A program made the position numbers and the translations under genes. Below the pieces are notes generated by a model. It saw only the letters and a program-made list of their open reading frames with translations. It was not told where the DNA came from and did no database searches. 26,561 nucleotides of DNA from an uncultured Oenococcus sp. (GTDB lineage: Bacteria; Bacillota; Bacilli; Lactobacillales; Lactobacillaceae), in contig CAKQDH010000008.1 of NCBI GenBank assembly GCA_934229385.1, forward strand, positions 1-26,561. Reading direction: 5' to 3'. The number at the start of each line of letters is the position of its first letter. Positions within the stretch are counted from its first letter, which is position 1. Positions 17,399 through 26,561 of this stretch are shown here, one piece after another.

Positions 17399-18541
17399 AT
17401 GACTGTCAAAAATATTAATAATGGAAGAAAAACTGCTTTAAACGCAGCATTAAAAAAAATTGAAAAAGATTTTGGTAAGGGCTCAATAATGCGATTAGGA
17501 GAAGATACTAAAGCTAAAGTTGATGTAATTCCAACTGGTTCTTTAAAGTTAGATATAGCTTTAGGGATAGGTGGCTATCCAAGGGGGAGAATTATTGAAA
17601 TTTTCGGCCCTGAATCATCAGGGAAAACTACCGTTGCTTTACATGCTGTAGCTGAAGCACAGAAAAAAGGCGGAACAGCAGCTTATATTGATGCCGAAAA
17701 CGCCCTAGATGCTAATTATGCTAAAAATTTAGGCGTTAATATAGACAATTTATTACTAAGCCAACCTGATACAGGTGAACAAGGTTTAGAAATTGCAGAT
17801 GATTTAGTAAATTCAGGCGCTATTGATCTTTTGGTAGTAGATTCAGTTGCTGCTTTAGTCCCAAGAGCAGAAATAGAAGGCGAAATGGGGGACACACATG
17901 TTGGTTTGCAAGCTCGTTTAATGTCACAAGCTTTGCGAAAATTATCAGGAACTCTCAGTCGCACAGGAACAATTGCTATATTTATAAATCAAATTCGTGA
18001 AAAAATTGGTGTTATGTTTGGAAACCCAGAAACGACTCCAGGAGGTAGAGCTTTAAAATTTTATTCTACCGTGCGTTTAGAAATTAGGCGAGCTGCTCAA
18101 ATTAAAGAAGGAACAAATATTATTGGAAATAATACAAAAATCAAAGTTGTAAAGAATAAAATTGCTTCACCTTTTAAAACTGCCCAAGTTGATATTTTAT
18201 ATGGTAAAGGAATTAGCCAACTCGGAGAACTTATTGATTTAGCTGTTGATAAGGATATAGTTGACAAATCTGGTTCTTGGTACGCATATAAAGGCGAAAA
18301 AATTGGCCAAGGACGTTCAAACGCTATAAACTGGCTAAAAAATCCAGAACATAAAAAAGAGTATCAAGAAATTGTTAATTCTGTTAGAACAAAATATGGC
18401 ATTAATAAAATAAAAAAAGAAGAAAATAAAAAAGGTTCCAAATCTTCGTCAGTTAATTCCAAAAAAAATAATAAAGAAAAAAAAGAAGAAAAAATAAATA
18501 GCATAAATAAGGAAAATTTAAATGATAATGAAATTTACTAA
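17399..18541 (+). CDS. recA: Recombinase RecA
   Basis: DNA strand-exchange ATPase of homologous recombination and co-protease of the SOS response. It has 380 residues. Walker A GPESSGKT is at 70-77, catalytic Glu100 lies in DAENALD, Walker B is LLVVD (144-148), and the L2-region [22 protein letters not shown] is intact. The core is normal. The last roughly 48 residues (333-380) are low-complexity and lysine-rich (about 13 Lys against about 8 acidic), whereas RecA tails are usually acidic. GAGGT SD lies 4 nt before the ATG. No GAAC-N4-GTTC LexA/DinR-type box is seen upstream. pgsA precedes it, and a cold-shock gene follows with its own promoter. Confidence 0.97.
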   Translation: MTVKNINNGRKTALNAALKKIEKDFGKGSIMRLGEDTKAKVDVIPTGSLKLDIALGIGGYPRGRIIEIFGPESSGKTTVALHAVAEAQKKGGTAAYIDAENALDANYAKNLGVNIDNLLLSQPDTGEQGLEIADDLVNSGAIDLLVVDSVAALVPRAEIEGEMGDTHVGLQARLMSQALRKLSGTLSRTGTIAIFINQIREKIGVMFGNPETTPGGRALKFYSTVRLEIRRAAQIKEGTNIIGNNTKIKVVKNKIASPFKTAQVDILYGKGISQLGELIDLAVDKDIVDKSGSWYAYKGEKIGQGRSNAINWLKNPEHKKEYQEIVNSVRTKYGINKIKKEENKKGSKSSSVNSKKNNKEKKEEKINSINKENLNDNEIY

Positions 18542-18574
18542 TCAAATTTTTTAATATTTTTTAATTTTTTTTAT

Positions 18575-18593
18575 AAAAAATAAATTATTTTTT
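18575..18593. terminator. Weak AT-only terminator candidate after recA
   Basis: AAAAAATAA (18575-18583) and TTATTTTTT (18585-18593) are perfect inverted repeats around a single A. A hairpin this small and A/T-only would be unstable; with the T-run it could still slow transcription. Low confidence. Confidence 0.3.
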
Positions 18594-18602
18594 CATCTGG
18601 TG

Positions 18603-18655
18603 TATAATGCTATTTGTAAACTGGTATAAATATAAAAATTACATTCATACCAGTT
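18603..18655 (+). promoter_or_regulatory. Cold-shock gene -10 box and 5' UTR hairpin
   Basis: A perfect -10 TATAAT lies at 18603-18608; the -35 is poor. Just after the expected start of transcription, AACTGGTAT (18619-18627) and ATACCAGTT (18647-18655) form a perfect 9-bp stem with a 19-nt A/T loop, within a 5' UTR of about 73 nt. Cold-shock mRNAs commonly have structured 5' UTRs that govern stability and translation at low temperature; that role here is inference. Confidence 0.55.
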
Positions 18656-18687
18656 ACTTATAAAATTTTTTTAATTAGGTATTATTT

Positions 18688-18891
18688 ATGGAAACTGGAA
18701 CAGTTAAGTGGTTTAATTCTAAAAAAGGATATGGATTTATTCTAAGAGAAAATGGTGATGATGTTTTTGTCCACTATTCAGAAATTAATGGTGAAGGCTT
18801 TAAATCTTTAGATGAAGGCCAGAAAGTTAGTTTCGATGTTAAAAATGGAGATCGAGGCCCACAAGCTATTAATGTTAATAAAATTAAATGA
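18688..18891 (+). CDS. csp: Cold-shock protein (CspA family)
   Basis: Small single-strand RNA/DNA-binding OB-fold protein acting as an RNA chaperone, often induced by cold. The 67 residues cover the complete domain. RNP1 KGYGFI is at about 13-18 and RNP2 VFVHYS at about 26-31, with aromatic residues in [11 protein letters not shown] and a family-typical end. The SD is weak (TTAGGT). It stands alone between recA and rpoB, with its own -10 and a UTR hairpin. Which Csp paralogue it is cannot be told from sequence. Confidence 0.95.
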   Translation: METGTVKWFNSKKGYGFILRENGDDVFVHYSEINGEGFKSLDEGQKVSFDVKNGDRGPQAINVNKIK

Positions 18892-18900
18892 AATTTATGC

Positions 18901-18929
18901 TTGAAATTAATTTGGTATTTAGATATACT
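18901..18929 (+). promoter_or_regulatory. rpoBC promoter
   Basis: -35 TTGAAA (18901-18906), 17-nt spacer, -10 TATACT (18924-18929); close to the sigma-A consensus. Start expected near 18936, giving a leader of about 170 nt. Confidence 0.8.
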
Positions 18930-18935
18930 AAATAA

Positions 18936-19022
18936 GCGAGTGAGGTTTATTCTAAAAAACAAATAGCCAGAAATATTGTCCTGGCTATTTTAAAACGCAG
19001 ATCCTTTTGGTCCGCGTTTTTT
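18936..19022 (+). promoter_or_regulatory. Two-hairpin rpoB leader (Lacto-rpoB-like candidate)
   Basis: Downstream of the promoter are two hairpins. The first is a perfect 10-bp stem AAATAGCCAG (18961-18970)/CTGGCTATTT (18981-18990). The second pairs AAAACGC (18992-18998) with GCGTTTT (19014-19020), with further pairs below a TTTT loop, and runs into six T. The second looks like an intrinsic terminator inside the leader. A Lacto-rpoB RNA motif is known upstream of rpoB in Lactobacillales; identity is suggested by position and hairpin layout but I could not check the consensus. The hairpins could also simply terminate csp read-through. Confidence 0.5.
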
Positions 19023-19104
19023 ATTTACTGATATAATTAAAAATTTTAATTTTTTATCATAAAAAAACAATAAACCAAGCAACCTTAAAATTGGAGGAAA
19101 ATAA

Positions 19105-22100
19105 TTGGCTATACATAATGTGAGAATTAACAAGCATGCTGCTCGTCGAAGCTACTCTTCTGCAAAAAACGTACTCGGTATTCCACCTTTAACAGAAGTA
19201 CAAACAGCTTCTTACAAATGGTTTTTAGATAAAGGGGTTAAAGAAATGTTTAATGACATACTTCCCATAGAAGATTATGCCGGAAAGCTTTCTTTAGAAT
19301 ATGTTGACTATTCCCTTGATAAACCAAAATATTCACTTGAAGAATCTCGTGAACAGGGTGTAAATTATGCTGCTCCACTTCATGTTACCCTTCGCTTAAC
19401 TAATAAAGAAACTGGTGAAATTAAATCGCAAGATATATATTTCGGTGAACTTCCATTAATGACTGAAAATGGCTCCTTTATTATTAATGGAGCCGAAAGA
19501 GTAGTTGTTTCTCAACTAGTTCGTTCCCCAGGAATCTATTATAATAGCGACGTTGATAAAAATAACCATACTGTTTTTGGGACAACTGTCATTCCAAATA
19601 GAGGAGCATGGCTAGAAATGGACACTGATGCTAAAGGAACTGCCAATATAAGAATTGATAGAACCCGAAAATTACCGATTACAGAACTTATTCGAGCACT
19701 TGGAATTGGTTCAGATTCTGATATTAGAGATTTATTCGGTAATGATATGGAATCTTTAAATCTTTCAATAGAAAAAGATGTGCATAAAGACCCTTCTTTA
19801 TCTAGATCTGCAGAGGCTTTAGAAGATATCTACGAAAGATTACGTCCAGGAGAGCCTAAAACCGTTGATTCCTCTCGTTCTTTACTTGTTGCACGTTTTT
19901 TTGATCCAAAGCGTTATGATCTTGGTAGTGTTGGCCGCTTTAAAATTAATCAAAAACTTTCTTTAAAGTCGCGTCTTTATAGCGAAACATTGGCAGAAGA
20001 TCTAATGGATAATGACGGACAAGTTGTTGTTCCAAAAAATACACAAATTGATCGAAAAAATATCAAAAAAATTTCTAAGCTTTTAGACGATCCAAATTAT
20101 CATTTAGAAAAAATCAATCCTGATGATGAAGCTGTTCTTTCAGACCCAATTAGGCTTCAAAGTATAAAAGTTTATAGTAAAAATGATCCTACGAAAACCG
20201 TGAAAATAATTGGAAATGGAAAAATAGATGGATCAGTGCATCATATCCTTCCTGCCGACATTATTGCAGGTATGAATTATTTCTTTGATTTGCAAGAAGG
20301 AATTGGAGAAACTGATGATATCGATCACTTAGGAAATAGAAGAATACGTTCTGTAGGAGAATTATTAGAAAATCAATTTAGAATTGGGCTAACTAGAATG
20401 GAAAGAGTTGTAAGAGAAAGGATGTCCATACAAGATCCTAATACTGTTACTCCACAACAACTTATCAATATACGTCCAGTTATAGCCGCTTTAAAAGAAT
20501 TTTTTGGTTCTTCTCAACTTTCACAATTTATGGATCAAACAAATCCATTAAGTGAATTAAACCATAAGCGCCGGCTTTCTGCTTTAGGCCCAGGGGGCTT
20601 AACACGTGACCGAGCTGGCTATGAAGTAAGAGATGTTCATTATTCACATTATGGAAGAATCGATCCAATTGAAACCCCAGAAGGACCAAATATTGGTTTA
20701 ATTACTTCTTTAGCTGTTTATGGCCGTATTAATGAATATGGTTTTATTGAGACACCTTATAGGCGAGTTGACTGGGATACACATAAAGTTACTGATAGGA
20801 TTGATTATCTAACAGCAGATGTAGAAGATAATTTTACAATAGCTCAAGCTAATTCTCCTTTAAATAATGATGGGAGTTTTGCTAATTCAACAGTTATGGC
20901 TAGACGAGGTGAAGATAACGTTGAAGTTCCTATTGAAGAAGTAGATTATATGGATGTTTCTCCAAACCAAATCTCAGCAATTTCTACATCTTCCATTCCG
21001 TTTTTAGAGCATGATGATTCTAACCGTGCTTTAATGGGAGCTAATATGCAACGTCAGGCTGTTCCTCTAATAAAACCACATTCGCCAATTATTGGAACTG
21101 GCATGGAAAGCCAAATTGCTTTTGATTCTGGACTTGCAAAAATTGCTCAAAAGGATGGTACCGTTGAATATGTAGATGGCCGTACTATTAGAATTAGAGA
21201 AGAAGATGGAAATCTTAACGAATATAAATTAATGAAATTCCAGCGATCTAATGGGGGCAAAAATTATAACCAAAATCCGATTGTAAATTATGGTGATAAA
21301 GTAAAAAAAGGTGATATTTTAGCTGATGGTCCAGCAATGCAGAATGGTGAATTAGCATTAGGACAAAATCCTTTAATTGCTTTTATGACTTGGCATGGTT
21401 ATAATTTTGAAGATGCAATAATTATTAGTGAGCGATTAGTTAAAGATGATGTTTATACTTCTATTCATATAGAACAACATGAATCAGAAACTCGTGATAC
21501 AAAATTAGGCCCAGAAGAAATTACTAGAGAAATCCCTAATGTGGGTGAAGATCAACTAAAAGATTTAGACGATTCAGGAATAGTAAGGATTGGCGCCAAA
21601 GTTAAAGATGGGGATATCTTAGTAGGAAAAATAACTCCTAAGGGAGTAACTGAGTTATCCGCTGAAGAGCGTTTATTACATGCTATTTTTGGTGAAAAAG
21701 CTAGAGAAGTTCGTGATACCTCATTACGTGTACCTCACGGAGGAGGAGGAATCGTTCAAGATGTAGAAATACTTACTAGAGACAATGGTGATGAATTAGC
21801 TCCTGGTGTTAACATGATGGTACGTGTGTTTATCGCTCAAAAACGTAAACTTCAAATTGGTGATAAAATGTCTGGACGCCATGGAAACAAAGGAACAGTT
21901 TCCGTTGTTGTACCAGAAGAAGATATGCCATTTACAAAAGATGGTACACCAATAGATATTTTACTTTCTCCAATGGGCGTTCCTTCTCGAATGAATATTG
22001 GACAAATCTTAGAATTACATTTGGGGATGTCTGCAAGAAAAATGGGGATTAAAGTTATGTCTCCTGTCTTTGATGGTGCTTCTGATGATGATGTCTCTGC

Positions 22101-22680
22101 ATCATTAAAAGAAGCAGGTTTAGATAAAGATGGTAAAACAGTTCTGTATGATGGACAAACCGGAGAAGCATTTGACAACCGCATTTCTGTAGGAACAATG
22201 TATTTCATGAAACTAAATCATATGGTTGATGATAAAATCCATGCCCGTTCAATTGGTCCTTATTCGCTAGTAACACAACAACCATTAGGCGGTAAAGCTC
22301 AGTTTGGTGGACAACGTTTTGGTGAAATGGAAGTTTGGGCTTTAGAAGCTTATGGAGCTGCTCATACACTTCAAGAAATTTTAACTTATAAATCTGATGA
22401 TGTTCGTGGAAGAAATAAAGTCTTTGAATCCATTGTTAAAGGAAATCCATTACCTAAACCTGGTGTTCCTGAATCATTTAGAGTCTTAATCAAAGAATTA
22501 CAAGCTCTCGGTTTAGATATAAAAGTACTTGATGGACAAGGAAAATCCATTAAAATGGCTCAAATGGATGAAGATGATAATTTGGCCACTACTGATGCAT
22601 TGGAACAAATTGCTAAAGAAAAACCAGATTTATTTAAGGGAGACGAAAAGAAAAAGCCTCGTATCACTTCAAAAAATTAA
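19105..22680 (+). CDS. rpoB: DNA-directed RNA polymerase subunit beta
   Basis: Beta subunit of RNA polymerase, forming half of the active-site cleft. It has 1191 residues and is complete. The start is TTG with GGAGG 7 nt upstream; TTG starts for rpoB are known in lactobacilli. The rifampicin region [11 protein letters not shown]...[10 protein letters not shown] begins at residue 468. Residues equivalent to E. coli Asp516, His526 and Ser531 (here Asp477, His487 and Ser492) are wild type. Other conserved blocks include [20 protein letters not shown] and [10 protein letters not shown]. The C-terminal [19 protein letters not shown] is normal. rpoC follows after 37 nt. In most relatives rpoB lies elsewhere than beside recA-csp. 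Confidence 0.98.
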   Translation: MAIHNVRINKHAARRSYSSAKNVLGIPPLTEVQTASYKWFLDKGVKEMFNDILPIEDYAGKLSLEYVDYSLDKPKYSLEESREQGVNYAAPLHVTLRLTNKETGEIKSQDIYFGELPLMTENGSFIINGAERVVVSQLVRSPGIYYNSDVDKNNHTVFGTTVIPNRGAWLEMDTDAKGTANIRIDRTRKLPITELIRALGIGSDSDIRDLFGNDMESLNLSIEKDVHKDPSLSRSAEALEDIYERLRPGEPKTVDSSRSLLVARFFDPKRYDLGSVGRFKINQKLSLKSRLYSETLAEDLMDNDGQVVVPKNTQIDRKNIKKISKLLDDPNYHLEKINPDDEAVLSDPIRLQSIKVYSKNDPTKTVKIIGNGKIDGSVHHILPADIIAGMNYFFDLQEGIGETDDIDHLGNRRIRSVGELLENQFRIGLTRMERVVRERMSIQDPNTVTPQQLINIRPVIAALKEFFGSSQLSQFMDQTNPLSELNHKRRLSALGPGGLTRDRAGYEVRDVHYSHYGRIDPIETPEGPNIGLITSLAVYGRINEYGFIETPYRRVDWDTHKVTDRIDYLTADVEDNFTIAQANSPLNNDGSFANSTVMARRGEDNVEVPIEEVDYMDVSPNQISAISTSSIPFLEHDDSNRALMGANMQRQAVPLIKPHSPIIGTGMESQIAFDSGLAKIAQKDGTVEYVDGRTIRIREEDGNLNEYKLMKFQRSNGGKNYNQNPIVNYGDKVKKGDILADGPAMQNGELALGQNPLIAFMTWHGYNFEDAIIISERLVKDDVYTSIHIEQHESETRDTKLGPEEITREIPNVGEDQLKDLDDSGIVRIGAKVKDGDILVGKITPKGVTELSAEERLLHAIFGEKAREVRDTSLRVPHGGGGIVQDVEILTRDNGDELAPGVNMMVRVFIAQKRKLQIGDKMSGRHGNKGTVSVVVPEEDMPFTKDGTPIDILLSPMGVPSRMNIGQILELHLGMSARKMGIKVMSPVFDGASDDDVSASLKEAGLDKDGKTVLYDGQTGEAFDNRISVGTMYFMKLNHMVDDKIHARSIGPYSLVTQQPLGGKAQFGGQRFGEMEVWALEAYGAAHTLQEILTYKSDDVRGRNKVFESIVKGNPLPKPGVPESFRVLIKELQALGLDIKVLDGQGKSIKMAQMDEDDNLATTDALEQIAKEKPDLFKGDEKKKPRITSKN

Positions 22681-22717
22681 TTTTTGCAAATAAAGGTCAT
22701 ATTAAAGGAGAAAAATT

Positions 22718-25700
22718 TTGTCAATAGATGTAAACAGATTTGAATCTATGCAAATAGGTCTTGCTTCCCCGGCCAAGATCCGTGAATGGTCATATGGTGA
22801 AGTTAAAAAACCAGAGACTATTAATTATCGTACTCTTAAAGCCGAAAGGGACGGCCTTTTTGATGAAAGAATATTTGGCCCTATAAAAGACTACGAATGT
22901 GCCTGTGGGAAATATAAAAGAATTCGATACAAGGGCATTGTTTGTGATCGGTGTGGAGTAGAAGTCACATCTTCAAAAGTCCGTCGAGAAAGAATGGGAC
23001 ATATTGAACTTGCGGCTCCAGTAACCCATATTTGGTATTTTAAAGGCATTCCAAGCCGTTTAGGATTAATTTTAAATATGAGTCCACGAGTTCTAGAAGA
23101 AGTAATTTATTTTGCTAGTTATGTGGTAATTGATCCCGGAAATACGAAATTAGAGAAAAAGCAGATAATCACGGAAGCTGAGTATCGTCAGTATAAAGAT
23201 GAATATGGTGCTAATTCTTTTGTAGCAAAAATGGGTGCAGAAGCTATTAAAGATTTACTTCGCCAAGTTGACTTAAACAAGCAAGCTAAAAGCTTAAAAG
23301 AAGAATTGAAAAGTGCCACAGGGCAAAAAAGAACACGTGCAATTAGGCGTTTAGATATTATTGAATCTTTTATTAAATCAGGAAATAATCCTTTGTGGAT
23401 GGTAATGGATGTAATTCCAGTAATCCCGCCAGATTTAAGACCAATGGTTCAACTTGAAGGTGGAAGATTCGCTACCTCTGATTTAAACGATTTATATCGT
23501 CGAGTTATCAACAGAAATAACCGTTTAAAAAGACTACTCGATTTAAATGCACCGGAAATAATTGTTCAAAATGAAAAGAGAATGTTACAAGAAGCTGTGG
23601 ATGCTTTAATCGATAACGGCAGAAGAGGTCGGCCAGTCTCCGGACCAGGTAATAGACCACTTAAATCTCTTTCTCATTTATTAAAGGGAAAACAAGGAAG
23701 GTTCCGCCAAAATTTACTAGGAAAACGTGTTGATTATTCTGGAAGGTCTGTTATTGATGTTGGTCCATTTTTAAAAATGAATCAAATGGGCCTTCCTCGT
23801 CAAATGGCAGTAGAACTTTTTAAACCGTATATCTATCATCGTTTAATTGAATTAGGATCTGAAAATAATGGGGCTAATAATCTTCGGTCTGCAAGAAGGC
23901 TAGTTGATCGTAATGCTGAAATCGTTCAAGAGGTACTAGAAAAGGTTGTCAAAGAACATCCTGTACTTCTTAATCGAGCTCCAACTCTGCACAGATTAGG
24001 AATTCAGGCCTTTGAACCAGTGTTAGTTCCTGGAAAATCCATTAGACTTCATCCCCTAGTATGTCAAGCATATAACGCTGATTTCGATGGAGACCAAATG
24101 GCAATTCACGTTCCTCTTTCAGATGAAGCTCAAGCAGAATCTCGCTTATTGATGCTTGCTGCATCTCATATATTAGCACCAAGAGATGGAAAACCAATTG
24201 TGGCTCCTTCTCAGGATATGACAATTGGAAACTACTATCTTACGACAGAAGAAAGTGGGATAAAGGGTGAAGGTATGGTATTCTCTTCCCCTAGCGAAGT
24301 TAGGATAGCCCTTCAAAATCATGATGTAGAATTACACACGAGGATCGGAATCGCTACTTCTAGTTTTAATAAACTAAAACCATTTACTGATTCGCAAAGA
24401 AATAGCATTATGATAACTACAGTTGGTAAAATTATATTCAACGGAATTTTACCAAAAGATTTTCCTTATATAAATGAAGCAAAGGGATCTAATTTCAGTG
24501 GTATAGATGATCGGTTCTTTGTAAAAAAAGGAACGAATGTAAAAGAATGGATAAAGAATGAATCACTTAATGAACCATTTAAATCAGATTTTCTCTCTGA
24601 TATAATTTCTCAAATCTATGCTAGATATAAAGTTACTAGAACTTCTAAATTTTTAGATGATATGAAAGATCTAGGCTATAATATCTCTACTAAATCAGGA
24701 TTAACCTTTGCTTTGTCAGATGTCACAGAATTATCAGAAAGACCAAAGATTTTACGTGATGCTCATGAAAAGGTAAATTCTATTACAAAACAGTTTCGGC
24801 GTGGATTATTAACCGAAGACGAAAGATATACACAAGTTACACAGACTTGGTCTGATGCACAAGATAAAATCAAAGATAAATTAGTAAAGAAATTTAATCC
24901 AAAAAACCCTATCAACATGATGAGTGATTCTGGAGCACGAGGAAACATTTCTAATTTTGTTCAACTGGCAGGAATGCGAGGATTAATGGCTGCACCGAAT
25001 GGCAAAGTAATAGAACTTCCTGTTACAGCTAACTTCCGTGATGGTCTTTCAGTATTGGAAATGTTCATCTCTACTCATGGTGCTCGTAAAGGCATGACAG
25101 ATACGGCTCTTAAAACCGCTAATTCCGGTTACCTTACGCGCCGATTGGTCGATGTCGCTCAAGAAAATATTGTTAGAGAAGAAGATTGTGGGACTGATCA
25201 AGGTCTAGATGTTTCAGCTGTTATGAATGGAGATGAAGTTATTGAACCTCTATATGATAGAATCCTTGGAAGATTTGCTCTTAAATCTGTAACTGATCCT
25301 AAAACTGGAGAAATTATTGTTCATAAAAATAGTTTAATTGATGAAAAAGCAGCAAAACATATTGTTGATTCAGGAATCCAAACAGTTACCATCCGTTCAA
25401 TATTTACTTGTCGAACAAAACACGGTGTTTGTGTAAAATGCTATGGAAGAAACATGGCTAGTGGAGATGTAGTAGATGTTGGTGAAGCTATTGGAACAGT
25501 GGCAGCCCAAGCTATAGGTGAGCCTGGTACTCAATTAACTATGCGTACATTCCATACTGGCGGTGTTGCAACTTCAGAAGATATTACTCAAGGTCTTCCT
25601 CGTGTTCAAGAAATTTTTGAAGCAAGAAATCCAAAAGGACGCGCCGAAATTTCTGAAGTCACTGGGAAAGTTAAAAGTATTGAAGAAAATTCTGCTGAAC

Positions 25701-26386
25701 AAACTAAGACAGTAACAATTGAAGGACAAACTGATACACGTGATTATCAATTACCTATATCTGCTCGTTTACGTGTTTCTGAAGGTGATAAAATACACAG
25801 ATCTGAGCCTATTAGTACAGGACCACTAAATCCAAAAGAGTTATTAAGGGTTTCTAGCGTACTAAAAACAGAAAACTATCTTTTAGGTGAAGTTCAAAAA
25901 GTTTATCGTTTACAAGGTGTTGGTATCGCTGATAAACATATTGAAGTTATGGTAAGACAAATGTTCAAAAAAGTTCGCGTAATGGATCCAGGAAACTCTA
26001 GTCTTCTTCCAGGCCAACTTCTTGATATTAACGACTTTGGTAAAGAAAATAGTAAGACTATTTTATCAGGGAAAATTCCTGCAACTGCACGTCCTGTATT
26101 ATTAGGTATTACCAAAGCTTCTCTTGAAACAAATTCATTCTTATCAGCTGCTTCATTCCAAGAAACAACACGAGTATTAACAGATGCTTCTATTAGGGGC
26201 AAAAATGACCCATTAGTCGGATTAAAAGAAAATGTTATTATTGGGAAAGCTATTCCTGCAGGAACTGGTGTTTCTAAATATCGTAATATTAAAGATAAAG
26301 TTGTAGGAAAACCAGCTAAACCTTCTGAAAAAATACCTACTTTGGATGAAATCCAGAAGGGTTTTGAAAAGAATGAAGAAAATTGA
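22718..26386 (+). CDS. rpoC: DNA-directed RNA polymerase subunit beta'
   Basis: Beta-prime subunit that carries the catalytic magnesium. It has 1222 residues and is complete. The start is TTG with AAAGGAG 7 nt upstream. The N-terminal zinc ribbon has Cys61, Cys63, Cys76 and Cys79. The active-site [10 protein letters not shown] starts at residue 453 (Asp455, Asp457, Asp459). The bridge helix/trigger-loop region is seen in [21 protein letters not shown] and in [17 protein letters not shown] second zinc site uses the cysteines of [11 protein letters not shown] plus an upstream CGTDQG. The C-terminal extension ([19 protein letters not shown]) is short. It forms an operon with rpoB and ends at a strong terminator. 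Confidence 0.98.
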   Translation: MSIDVNRFESMQIGLASPAKIREWSYGEVKKPETINYRTLKAERDGLFDERIFGPIKDYECACGKYKRIRYKGIVCDRCGVEVTSSKVRRERMGHIELAAPVTHIWYFKGIPSRLGLILNMSPRVLEEVIYFASYVVIDPGNTKLEKKQIITEAEYRQYKDEYGANSFVAKMGAEAIKDLLRQVDLNKQAKSLKEELKSATGQKRTRAIRRLDIIESFIKSGNNPLWMVMDVIPVIPPDLRPMVQLEGGRFATSDLNDLYRRVINRNNRLKRLLDLNAPEIIVQNEKRMLQEAVDALIDNGRRGRPVSGPGNRPLKSLSHLLKGKQGRFRQNLLGKRVDYSGRSVIDVGPFLKMNQMGLPRQMAVELFKPYIYHRLIELGSENNGANNLRSARRLVDRNAEIVQEVLEKVVKEHPVLLNRAPTLHRLGIQAFEPVLVPGKSIRLHPLVCQAYNADFDGDQMAIHVPLSDEAQAESRLLMLAASHILAPRDGKPIVAPSQDMTIGNYYLTTEESGIKGEGMVFSSPSEVRIALQNHDVELHTRIGIATSSFNKLKPFTDSQRNSIMITTVGKIIFNGILPKDFPYINEAKGSNFSGIDDRFFVKKGTNVKEWIKNESLNEPFKSDFLSDIISQIYARYKVTRTSKFLDDMKDLGYNISTKSGLTFALSDVTELSERPKILRDAHEKVNSITKQFRRGLLTEDERYTQVTQTWSDAQDKIKDKLVKKFNPKNPINMMSDSGARGNISNFVQLAGMRGLMAAPNGKVIELPVTANFRDGLSVLEMFISTHGARKGMTDTALKTANSGYLTRRLVDVAQENIVREEDCGTDQGLDVSAVMNGDEVIEPLYDRILGRFALKSVTDPKTGEIIVHKNSLIDEKAAKHIVDSGIQTVTIRSIFTCRTKHGVCVKCYGRNMASGDVVDVGEAIGTVAAQAIGEPGTQLTMRTFHTGGVATSEDITQGLPRVQEIFEARNPKGRAEISEVTGKVKSIEENSAEQTKTVTIEGQTDTRDYQLPISARLRVSEGDKIHRSEPISTGPLNPKELLRVSSVLKTENYLLGEVQKVYRLQGVGIADKHIEVMVRQMFKKVRVMDPGNSSLLPGQLLDINDFGKENSKTILSGKIPATARPVLLGITKASLETNSFLSAASFQETTRVLTDASIRGKNDPLVGLKENVIIGKAIPAGTGVSKYRNIKDKVVGKPAKPSEKIPTLDEIQKGFEKNEEN

Positions 26387-26451
26387 TCAATAATTTTATA
26401 GAATTGTTAAAATTTAAATAACCATTTTAAAGATTAAAAGGTAAATAATTT

Positions 26452-26488
26452 AAACTCTGAAGAATTTTAAAAACTTCAGAGTTTTTTT
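26452..26488 (+). terminator. Intrinsic terminator of rpoBC
   Basis: Perfect 11-bp stem AAACTCTGAAG (26452-26462)/CTTCAGAGTTT (26474-26484) with an 11-nt loop and a run of seven T. It lies 66 nt after the rpoC stop. Confidence 0.93.
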
Positions 26489-26490
26489 AT

Positions 26491-26517
26491 TTCCTCTTGA
26501 CCTTCGGTCTAAGGGAA
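26491..26517. other. Imperfect hairpin just after the rpoC terminator
   Basis: GACC-TTC-GGTC at the tip (26499-26509) extends with mismatches to TTCC/GGAA (26491-26494 and 26514-26517). No T-run follows. It may belong to the leader of the next gene outside the window. Confidence 0.4.
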
Positions 26518-26561
26518 GTTAATATATAAAAGGCTAGGTTAAAGAGACAAAAACAGAAGTA

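Noticed and set aside
17502..17720. RecA DAENALD instead of DAEHALD considered as an active-site change
   Set aside because: The catalytic Glu is kept and asparagine at this place is usual in lactobacilli.
21852..22208. 118-codon antisense open frame inside rpoB
   Set aside because: It is a shadow of rpoB with no recognisable family or ribosome site.

Overview
The window is AT-rich bacterial housekeeping DNA from a low-GC Firmicute, most likely the order Lactobacillales (Lactobacillaceae, perhaps the Leuconostoc/Oenococcus side). Supporting signs are EzrA, the divergent rpsD/ezrA pair, Rex and a CtsR-type heat-shock operator, a RecA with a lactobacillus-like DAENALD segment, TTG-started rpoB and rpoC with strong Shine-Dalgarno (SD) sequences, and short or absent intergenic spacers. 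The genus cannot be fixed from the sequence alone. No insertion sequence, phage gene, CRISPR array, tRNA or rRNA was seen.

Layout. (1) 102-4057, plus strand: galE, then the t6A-tRNA modification set tsaB-rimI-tsaD in tight or overlapping array, then the redox repressor rex. (2) 4081-6207: the groES-groEL operon, with a promoter overlapped by a CtsR box, ending in an intrinsic terminator. (3) 6065-6763: about 700 bases without a recognised gene. This stretch holds a tandem repeat, a bidirectional terminator and, on the minus strand behind rpsD, a less AT-rich patch with RNA-like pairing and a possible 31-residue hydrophobic peptide. (4) rpsD on the minus strand with a structured leader (probable S4 autoregulation), divergent from ezrA. 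(5) valS, with no room for a full T-box leader. (6) A cell-envelope block: a divergent mreB, then mreC, mreD, cls and, after an AT-rich gap, pgsA. (7) recA with an unusually lysine-rich tail, then a cold-shock gene with a 5' UTR hairpin. (8) rpoB-rpoC with a strong promoter, a two-hairpin leader and a strong terminator.

The genes cover tRNA modification and charging, protein folding, ribosome assembly, transcription, recombination, cell shape and division, and anionic phospholipid synthesis. The most notable points are the MreB with altered ATPase signature residues, the unexplained minus-strand patch behind rpsD, the CtsR-only look of the groESL promoter, and the terminator-like leader of rpoBC. 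No clearly new multi-gene system was found.
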